Source of the DNA: DASSFZ01 sp036514635
Lineage (GTDB): Bacteria; Chloroflexota; Anaerolineae; Fen-1058
Assembly (NCBI GenBank): GCA_036514635.1
Contig: DATBWU010000124.1
Location: 1-11,452, forward strand
Direction: 5' to 3'
DNA length: 11,452 nucleotides
Part shown: positions 6,605 to 11,452 of the stretch, piece by piece
How positions within the stretch are numbered: the first letter of the stretch is position 1
Layout: every line of letters starts with the position of its first letter
Program-made: the position numbers and the translations under genes
The notes under the pieces: model-generated
Databases searched by the model: none
Told to the model about the DNA's origin: nothing
Seen by the model: the letters and a program-made list of their open reading frames with translations, nothing else

Positions 6605-7480
6605 ATGAGCACTATGATTCCTGGGGCACTTCAGACTGCACTGGCGCAGGCGCTCGACGTGCCGATTCATTCGATCGACGCGGTCGGTGGCGGCGACATC
6701 AACGAAGCCGCGCGCGTCACGACCGCCGGCGCGAGGTACTTCGTCAAGTGGAACTTGCGGCCTCACCCGCGCATGTTCGAAGTCGAAGCGCGTGGGTTGC
6801 GCTTGTTGAAGGCGGCGCAGGCGGTTCGCGTGCCGGAGGTCATCGCCGTGATCGATCAGCCGCCCGCGTTGGTGCTGGAATGGATCGATGTGCGCGGCTC
6901 GAAGAACCATGCGGCGGATGCACTGGGCCGGCAGCTCGCGCAGCAGCATCGCGCGCTCGGTCCGTCCTACGGCCTCGATCACGATAACTATATCGGCTCC
7001 AATCGACAACCCAACCGGCCAACCGACTCGTGGATCGATTTCTTTCGCGATCAGCGCCTCGGCTCTCAGATGGAACTCGCCCGCCGCAACGGCTACCTCG
7101 ACAGCCGGCGGGCGCGGCAGCTCGAACGGATGATGTCCCGACTGGGCGAATGGATCGACGGGCCGGCGTGCGCGCCGTCACTGCTGCACGGCGATCTGTG
7201 GGGCGGCAATTTCATCACCGGACCCGACGGCGAGCCGGTGCTGATCGACCCTGCCGTGTATTACGGCGATCGCGAAGCCGAGATCGCCTTCACCGAACTC
7301 TTCGGCGGTTTCGGCCCGAATTTCTACGCGGCCTACAACGAAGCCTGGCCGCTTGCGCCGGGCTATGCCGATCGGCGCGATTTGTACAACCTGTATCACC
7401 TGCTGAATCACCTGAATCTATTTGGCGAGGGTTACGGCGGCAGCGTAGACGCGATCTTGCGAAGATACGCGGGGATGTGA
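6605..7480 (+). CDS. Fructosamine/ribulosamine 3-kinase family protein (FN3K-like)
   Basis: This 291-aa aminoglycoside-phosphotransferase-fold kinase is the usual FN3K size. It is predicted to phosphorylate O-3 of a ketosamine on protein or free lysine, destabilising the adduct and repairing glycation. Visible landmarks are the G-rich loop VGGGDINEA (27-35), K48 in YFVKWN, E61 in FEVEARGLRLL, the FN3K-typical DNYIG (127-131) followed by a W-x-x-F-F...RL segment, the catalytic HGDLWGGN (H195, D197, N202), and LIDPAVYYGDRE with metal-binding D215. Most characterised bacterial relatives act on ribulosamines and erythrulosamines, not fructosamines, and the adjacent LMW-PTP fits that. No Shine-Dalgarno is visible, because the word array runs nearly to the ATG. 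An ATG at 6614 is an equally poor alternative start. Confidence 0.88.
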   Translation: MSTMIPGALQTALAQALDVPIHSIDAVGGGDINEAARVTTAGARYFVKWNLRPHPRMFEVEARGLRLLKAAQAVRVPEVIAVIDQPPALVLEWIDVRGSKNHAADALGRQLAQQHRALGPSYGLDHDNYIGSNRQPNRPTDSWIDFFRDQRLGSQMELARRNGYLDSRRARQLERMMSRLGEWIDGPACAPSLLHGDLWGGNFITGPDGEPVLIDPAVYYGDREAEIAFTELFGGFGPNFYAAYNEAWPLAPGYADRRDLYNLYHLLNHLNLFGEGYGGSVDAILRRYAGM

Positions 7481-7512
7481 CGGATAGTGAGTAAGACGTG
7501 GATGATAGCCCT

Positions 7513-7545
7513 ACGTTTTACGTTTCACGCTTTCCGTTTTTACGG
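7513..7545. repeat. ACGTTT word cluster upstream of xpt
   Basis: ACGTTT-like words recur (ACGTTTTACGTTTCACG, then TTTCCGTTTTTACGG) in the gap between the kinase gene and xpt. The cluster overlaps the putative xpt -35 region. Confidence 0.45.
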
Positions 7546-7551
7546 TACAAT
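7524..7551 (+). promoter_or_regulatory. Candidate promoter of xpt
   Basis: TACAAT (7546-7551, 5 of 6) is preceded after 16 bp by TTCACG (7524-7529, 4 of 6). Transcription would start near 7558, leaving a leader of about 20 nt. That is too short for a purine riboswitch. Confidence 0.45.
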
Positions 7552-7566
7552 CCCGTCATTCCATGC

Positions 7567-7571
7567 GGAGG
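7567..7571 (+). promoter_or_regulatory. Ribosome binding site that fixes the xpt start
   Basis: GGAGG lies 6 nt before GTG 7578. It falls inside what would be coding sequence if the ATG at 7563 were used, so GTG 7578 is the better start. Confidence 0.7.
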
Positions 7572-7577
7572 TTATTT

Positions 7578-8150
7578 GTGGAGATTCTCAAGCAGCGCAT
7601 CCTCGCCGAAGGTCAGAACCTGGGGCGCGGCATCCTCAAAGTGGACTCATTCGTCAATCATCAGGTCGATCCCCAATTGATGCACGAGTGTGCCAAAGAA
7701 CTGGCCCGCCGGTTTCGCCCCCACCATCCTACCCGCGTGCTGACCGCCGAGATCAGCGGCATTGCCCCCGCGCTGCTGACCGCGCTCGAGCTCGGCGTGC
7801 CGATCGTGTACGCGCGCAAGCATAAACCGATCACCATGCCGGAGTCGGTCTTCCTGACGACTGCGCCTTCGCACACGAAGGGCATCGACGTCAACCTGAT
7901 GGTGTCGCCCGAATACCTGTCCGAAGGCGAGCGCGTGCTGATCATCGACGACTTTCTGGCGACCGGGCACACGATTCTCGGCCTGGCGCGGCTGGCGCAG
8001 GCCGCCGGATCGACCGTCGTCGGCATCGGCGCAGTGATCGAGAAATCCTTCGAAGGCGGGCGTGGCGTGCTGGGATCGCTCGGCGTGCCGATCGAGTCGC
8101 TGGCCGTGATCACCGACATGAGCGAGGGCAAGATTATCTTCCAGGAATGA
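7578..8150 (+). CDS. xpt: Xanthine phosphoribosyltransferase
   Basis: The enzyme (190 aa from GTG 7578) joins xanthine to PRPP to give XMP in purine salvage. It aligns along its length with Bacillus Xpt as I remember it: LKVDSFVNHQVDP (20-32), then EISGIAPALLTALELGVPIVYARKHK (58-83), then the PRPP-binding signature VLIIDDFLATGHT (120-132), then GIGAVIEKSFEGGR and a C-terminal EGKIIF. An ATG at 7563 adds five residues but overlaps the Shine-Dalgarno, so I use the GTG. guaA begins 75 bp downstream on the same strand. Xpt supplies the XMP that GuaA aminates, so co-expression makes sense. Confidence 0.93.
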   Translation: MEILKQRILAEGQNLGRGILKVDSFVNHQVDPQLMHECAKELARRFRPHHPTRVLTAEISGIAPALLTALELGVPIVYARKHKPITMPESVFLTTAPSHTKGIDVNLMVSPEYLSEGERVLIIDDFLATGHTILGLARLAQAAGSTVVGIGAVIEKSFEGGRGVLGSLGVPIESLAVITDMSEGKIIFQE

Positions 8151-8153
8151 TCG

Positions 8154-8211
8154 GATCCACGAAGCCACACGAAGGGACACGAAGATAAATGTTTGTGTTT
8201 CTTCGCGGATC
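8154..8211. repeat. CACGAAG word array and inverted repeat between xpt and guaA
   Basis: CACGAAG or a near copy occurs three times (8158-8184). GATCCACGAAG (8154-8164) and CTTCGCGGATC (8201-8211) are reverse complements at 10 of 11 positions, so the gap can fold into a long-armed hairpin ending just before the guaA ribosome site. No T run follows. Confidence 0.65.
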
Positions 8212-8225
8212 AAGAAAGGCCGGGG

Positions 8226-9827
8226 ATGACGGATTCGATTGCGATTTTGGATTATGGCTCGCAGTACACGCAGTTGATTGCGCGCCGCGTGCGCGAAGCG
8301 AGCGTGTACAGTGAGATTTTCCCGTGGGACACGCCGGCCGAGCGCGTCCTCGCGCTTCGACCGCGTGGCTTCATCCTGTCGGGCGGACCGAACAGCGTAT
8401 ACGATCCCGGCGCGCCGGCCCTGCCGCAGTACGTCCTCGACTCCGGGCTGCCCATCCTCGGCCTGTGCTACGGCATGCAACTGCTGGCGCACGCGCTCGG
8501 AGGCAAAGTCGCTGCGGCGCACGCTCGCGAATTCGGCCCCGCGACAGTCGAACTGACGGATCCGGCCTGCGATCTCTTTACTTATCTTCAAGCGGCGAAC
8601 CAACTATCCAACCAACTAACTGACTCTCCATTCATCCAACACATCAACGCCTGGATGTCCCACGGTGATCGCATCGAGGCCGTACCGCCTGGATTCCACG
8701 TCATCGCGCGCAGCGCCAACTCGCCGATCGCCGCGATGGCCGATCCCGCGCGCAAATGGTATGCGCTGCAATTCCACCCGGAGGTCGTCCACACGCCACG
8801 CGGGCAAGACATTCTGAAAGCCTTCGTCATCGACATCGCCGGCTGCGCGCCAACCTGGACGCCCGGCTCATTCATCGACGAGTCGATCGCACGCATTCGG
8901 GCGCAGGTCGGCGGCGGTGGGGTAGTCGCCGGGCTGTCGGGCGGCGTCGATTCGGCCGTCGCCGCGACCCTGATCCATCGAGCGATTGGCGATCAACTCA
9001 CGGCGATTTTCGTCGATACCGGCCTGCTGCGGCAGGGTGAGCCGGAGCAGGTCGTCGAGACGTGTCAGAAGAACCTGGGCATGAAGCTGATCGCCGTCAA
9101 CGCCATCGAGGACTTCCTCGCCGCGCTCGACGGCGTGACCGATCCCGAAGACAAGCGCCGGATCATCGGCGAGAAGTTTATCCGCATCTTCGAGCGCGAA
9201 GTGCACCGGCTGGAAGAGGAGTCGGGCGGCGCTTATCGCTTCCTGGCGCAGGGCACGCTATATCCCGACGTCATCGAATCGCGCGGGCCGGAGCGCCAGC
9301 AAGCGGCGAAGATCAAGACGCATCACAACGTCGGCGGATTGCCGCCGGACATGAAGTTCGAATTGATCGAGCCGCTGCGCTATCTGTTCAAAGACGAGGC
9401 GCGCGCCGTTGGCTCGGCGCTGGGGCTGCCCGAATCGATCGTGTGGCGGCAGCCATTCCCCGGCCCGGGCCTGGCCGTGCGCGTCATCGGCGAAGTGACG
9501 TGGGAGCGGTTGGAAACACTGCGCCAGGCCGATGCGATCGTGCGCGAAGAACTCAACCAGGCCGGATTGAGCCGCGCGATCGGGCAGGCGTTTGCCGTGT
9601 TGCTGCCGGTGCGCAGCGTCGGCGTGATGGGCGATGGCCGAACGTACGCCAACGTCGTCGCCATCCGCGCCGTGACGACTGAGGATTTCATGACGGCCGA
9701 CTGGGCACGCATCCCCTACGACGCGCTGGCGCGCATGAGCAATCGCATCGTGAATGAGGTCAAGGGAATCAATCGCGTCGTGTACGATGTCTCGTCAAAG
9801 CCGCCGGCGACGATCGAGTGGGAATGA
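8226..9827 (+). CDS. guaA: GMP synthase (glutamine-hydrolysing)
   Basis: GuaA (533 aa) converts XMP, ATP and glutamine to GMP. The class I glutaminase domain has C81 in GLCYGMQ, with H184 and E186 in QFHPEV. The ATP pyrophosphatase domain follows with the P-loop LSGGVDS (237-243), DTGLLR, AQGTLYPDVIES and KTHHNVGGLP. The dimerisation domain ends in the standard YDVSSKPPATIEWE, so the gene is complete. The start is ATG 8226, with AAGAAAGG 6 nt upstream. An in-frame TTG at 8193 lies in the repeat and is not used here. Residues 123-140, just before the NAWMSHGD motif, are extra compared with short-form GuaA such as Bacillus and are encoded by a CCAAC-type word array (8592-8645). The insertion lies on the glutaminase-domain surface by inference and leaves all catalytic motifs intact. 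Confidence 0.97.
   Translation: MTDSIAILDYGSQYTQLIARRVREASVYSEIFPWDTPAERVLALRPRGFILSGGPNSVYDPGAPALPQYVLDSGLPILGLCYGMQLLAHALGGKVAAAHAREFGPATVELTDPACDLFTYLQAANQLSNQLTDSPFIQHINAWMSHGDRIEAVPPGFHVIARSANSPIAAMADPARKWYALQFHPEVVHTPRGQDILKAFVIDIAGCAPTWTPGSFIDESIARIRAQVGGGGVVAGLSGGVDSAVAATLIHRAIGDQLTAIFVDTGLLRQGEPEQVVETCQKNLGMKLIAVNAIEDFLAALDGVTDPEDKRRIIGEKFIRIFEREVHRLEEESGGAYRFLAQGTLYPDVIESRGPERQQAAKIKTHHNVGGLPPDMKFELIEPLRYLFKDEARAVGSALGLPESIVWRQPFPGPGLAVRVIGEVTWERLETLRQADAIVREELNQAGLSRAIGQAFAVLLPVRSVGVMGDGRTYANVVAIRAVTTEDFMTADWARIPYDALARMSNRIVNEVKGINRVVYDVSSKPPATIEWE
8592..8645 (+). repeat. In-frame CCAACTA word array inside guaA
   Basis: This segment encodes A123-I140 (AANQLSNQLTDSPFIQHI) and consists of CCAAC/CCAACTAAC words. 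CCAACTATCCAACCA at 8600-8614 is identical to the intergenic copy at 1641-1655. It lies in a length-variable loop of the glutaminase domain and preserves the frame. Confidence 0.7.
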
Positions 9828-9834
9828 GTCGTCA

Positions 9835-9876
9835 ACGGATGCCTTCGGCCAAACGGATAAACGGACAGAAACGGAT
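9835..9876. repeat. ACGGAT/AACGGA word cluster between guaA and the lipoprotein gene
   Basis: ACGGAT, AACGGATAAACGGA and AACGGAT follow one another across the 47-bp gap, and the last copy contains the first bases of the proposed lipoprotein ATG. Confidence 0.5.
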
Positions 9877-10558
9877 GGGAACTCTTGTACATAGGCGCAG
9901 ACTGACGTTAATCCTTCTAGTGGCACTGAGTGCCTGCTCGCCCGCCCCGGTCGCGCCCACTCCAGCTCTTACTCTTCCCCTCCCCACCCGCCCGCCGACC
10001 TGGACGCCGACCGTCGCAGCCACAGCCACGTCCCAGGCAACCCCAATCGCGACCCGCACGCTCACGCCGCCCGTGACGCCGGACACAATGCAGGTCGTCG
10101 TCGCCGAGAATAACGCCTTCTCGATCCAGATACCGGCGAACTGGAAGGTGACGCAGAGCACGCGCCGCGTCGAGGGCAGCTCGGTGTACGAGGTGAAATA
10201 CTTCGCCGCCGTCGGGCCTGGCGATCCGCCACAACCGGGCGTGATCATCTTTTACGAATGGCCCTCGTCGCTCGAAGTCACTAACGACAACGCCTGGGAG
10301 TCGGCTTTTGCGCTGACTACACTGGTGATCAAATCCTGCGCGGTCCAGTTGGGCCAGGAGAAGCTGCCGGTGGATTTCGGCAGTGAGCCGGCGTTCGGTG
10401 TGGAGTACGTCGATTCGTGCGGGGCGGCCGGCCTCATGACCGGCGCGGTGCACAACGGCGTCAACTACGGCGCGTTGTTCGAAGCGCCCGCGCCCTACTT
10501 CGGCGACTGGTTCCCAACGCTGCACGACATCCTGGTGAGCATCACCTTCGGGCGCTGA
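9875..10558 (+). CDS. Putative lipoprotein with Pro/Thr linker and a PsbP-like domain
   Basis: This 227-aa protein has no assignable enzymatic role. The N-terminus is a type II (lipoprotein) signal: basic HRRR, hydrophobic LTLILLVAL, then lipobox LSAC with C21 as the lipidated residue. A linker of about 50 residues rich in Pro, Thr and Ala follows, typical of surface lipoproteins in Chloroflexi. The globular part starts near residue 72. Its first strand, NAFSIQIPANWKV, recalls PsbP-like domains. C155 and C182 could form a disulfide. ATG 9875 is chosen because it gives a proper signal peptide. In-frame upstream starts reach back into guaA (9818) and put charged sequence ahead of the signal. 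The ribosome site is weak. It lies 47 bp after guaA, and the functional link is unclear. Confidence 0.75.
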   Translation: MGTLVHRRRLTLILLVALSACSPAPVAPTPALTLPLPTRPPTWTPTVAATATSQATPIATRTLTPPVTPDTMQVVVAENNAFSIQIPANWKVTQSTRRVEGSSVYEVKYFAAVGPGDPPQPGVIIFYEWPSSLEVTNDNAWESAFALTTLVIKSCAVQLGQEKLPVDFGSEPAFGVEYVDSCGAAGLMTGAVHNGVNYGALFEAPAPYFGDWFPTLHDILVSITFGR

Positions 10559-10570
10559 ACGGAACACGCG

Positions 10571-10619
10571 ACACAGCCACATTGCCGATTGCCCATTGCT
10601 CATTGGACATGGCTCATTG
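10571..10619. repeat. ATTGCC/CTCATTG word array before the hydantoinase gene
   Basis: ATTGCC, GATTGCCC, ATTG, CTCATTG (10599-10605) and CTCATTG again (10613-10619) are arranged in tandem. The second CTCATTG supplies the TTG start codon of the next gene. Confidence 0.6.
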
Positions 10620-11452
10620 ATCATCGGAATCGACATCGGCGGAACCTTCACCGACTTCACGGCGGTCGACGCGAACGGGCGCATTCGCATTCACAAGTGC
10701 CTCACCACGCCATCTGATCCGGCGCGCGCCGTCCTCGATGGGCTGGCGGCGCTTGGCGCGCCGCCCGATGCGATCATCGTCCACGGATCGACCATCGCCA
10801 CCAACGCACTGCTCGAACGCAAAGGGGCGCGCACGGCGCTGATCGCGACGCGCGGCTTCGCCGACGTGATCGAGATTGGCCGCCAGAATCGGCCTCAGTT
10901 GTACGCGCTGGAGCCGGTCAAGCCCGAGCCGCTCGTCCCGCGCGACCTGCGCTTCGAGATCGACGAGCGGATCGCCGCCGACGGTTCGGTGCTGAAGCCG
11001 CTGGATGTGGCAGAGGTTCAGGCGCTGATTCCGCAGCTCTTGAAAGCCGAAGTCGAATCCGTCGCCGTCTGCTTTCTCTTCTCGTTCCTGCATCCCGAGC
11101 ATGAACAGGTCGTGAAGGCCACTCTCACTCCCACACTCCGGCACTTATTCATCTCCCTCTCCTCGGACATCCTACCCGAATATCGCGAATACGAACGGAC
11201 ATCGACAACCGTCATCAACGCCCACGTTGCGCCGCTCATCGCGCGCTATCTCGATCGACTTGCAGGGGGGCTGGGGGATCGGCGATTGCGCATCATGCAA
11301 TCGAACGGCGGCGTCATCTCCGCAGCGACCGCCGCATCTCAGGCCGCGCGCACGGCGTTGAGCGGCCCGGCCGGCGGGATCGTCGGTGCGTTCAACGCGG
11401 CGCGGCAGGCCCTCACCCCCTACCCCCGGCCCCTTCCCCCTCTCCCGACACT
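10617..11452 (+). CDS. Hydantoinase/oxoprolinase A-type subunit, N-terminal part (cut by window end)
   Basis: The frame is open from TTG 10617 to the window end (278 codons and 2 nt). The full family length is near 680-700 aa, so more than half is missing. The N-terminal hydantoinase/oxoprolinase ATPase domain is clear: IIGIDIGGTFTD (2-13, phosphate-binding loop of the actin-like fold), HGSTIATNALLERKG (56-70), EYERTSTTVINAHV, MQSNGG (227-232) and SGPAGG (249-254). Family members are ATP-dependent hydrolases of cyclic amides such as hydantoins, 5-oxoproline or acetone-derived substrates, and usually pair with a B subunit encoded next door. There is no in-frame ATG or GTG near the start, and TTG 10617 gives the expected family N-terminus. 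From codon 265 the sequence turns into a Pro-rich stretch from a C-rich repeat, which may be an in-frame insertion or may disrupt the gene beyond the window. Confidence 0.85.
   Translation, partial: MIIGIDIGGTFTDFTAVDANGRIRIHKCLTTPSDPARAVLDGLAALGAPPDAIIVHGSTIATNALLERKGARTALIATRGFADVIEIGRQNRPQLYALEPVKPEPLVPRDLRFEIDERIAADGSVLKPLDVAEVQALIPQLLKAEVESVAVCFLFSFLHPEHEQVVKATLTPTLRHLFISLSSDILPEYREYERTSTTVINAHVAPLIARYLDRLAGGLGDRRLRIMQSNGGVISAATAASQAARTALSGPAGGIVGAFNAARQALTPYPRPLPPLPT
11409..11452 (+). repeat. C-rich repeat (CCCTCACCCCC type) inside the hydantoinase gene
   Basis: The final 44 bases are built of CCCC words (CCCTCACCCCC, CCCCCGGCCCC, CCCCCTCTCCC), a repeat type common between genes in many Chloroflexi. 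Here it follows GAFNAARQ of the hydantoinase and reads in frame as ALTPYPRPLPPLPT. Its far end lies outside the window. Confidence 0.65.

Noticed and set aside
7481..7577. Purine riboswitch before xpt
   Set aside because: The gap is 97 bp with a promoter-like sequence close to the gene; no three-stem aptamer core was seen.
8193..8225. TTG start for guaA adding 11 residues
   Set aside because: The extension is encoded by the CACGAAG-array region and ATG 8226 has a good ribosome site and family N-terminus.
7647..8603. Minus-strand open frame across xpt and guaA
   Set aside because: It overlaps two well-identified genes and the word array, and its translation has no family signature.
11265..11282. 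G-rich run in the hydantoinase gene as another repeat insertion
   Set aside because: It reads as AGGLGDR in a normal linker region and is too short to tell from ordinary GC-rich coding.

Overview
The window is GC-rich chromosomal DNA from a bacterium, most likely a member of the Chloroflexi (Anaerolineae-like). Three things point there. A secreted protein ends in a YLPIISK-type tail, a C-terminal signature common in Chloroflexi exported proteins. A lipoprotein carries a long Pro/Thr linker. Nearly every intergenic gap is filled with short reiterated 'word' repeats of a kind often seen in these genomes. No rRNA, tRNA, CRISPR array, transposase or phage gene is visible. This assignment rests on recognition, not on a search.

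Layout, left to right. On the minus strand, 36-1400 is an M20 metallopeptidase. A 294-bp divergent gap with two word arrays follows. On the plus strand, 1695-3011 is a class III aminotransferase of the glutamate-1-semialdehyde aminomutase type. It converges on a minus-strand group read from 5594 down to 3033: a GNAT-type acetyltransferase, a sugar-phosphate isomerase-like TIM barrel, and a small exported protein whose start overlaps the TIM-barrel stop by 4 bp. The 403-bp divergent gap 5595-5997 holds promoter-like sequences for both directions and an 87-bp structured palindromic element.

From 5998 everything runs on the plus strand: a low-molecular-weight tyrosine phosphatase, a fructosamine/ribulosamine 3-kinase family protein, xanthine phosphoribosyltransferase (xpt), GMP synthase (guaA), a lipoprotein, and the first 278 codons of a hydantoinase/oxoprolinase A-type subunit cut off by the window end.

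Two functional pairings stand out. The phosphatase and the FN3K-family kinase form the gene pair linked to repair of protein glycated by pentose or tetrose phosphates. Xpt makes XMP from xanthine and GuaA converts XMP to GMP, so the two make a complete xanthine-to-GMP salvage route.

The most unusual feature is the repeat biology. Short word arrays sit in almost every gap, and two such arrays appear to have entered coding sequence in frame. One is in guaA at 8592-8645 and shares an exact 15-mer with the intergenic array at 1641-1655. The other is in the hydantoinase gene at 11409-11452. The word arrays also reach the start codons of the FN3K homologue and the hydantoinase gene.
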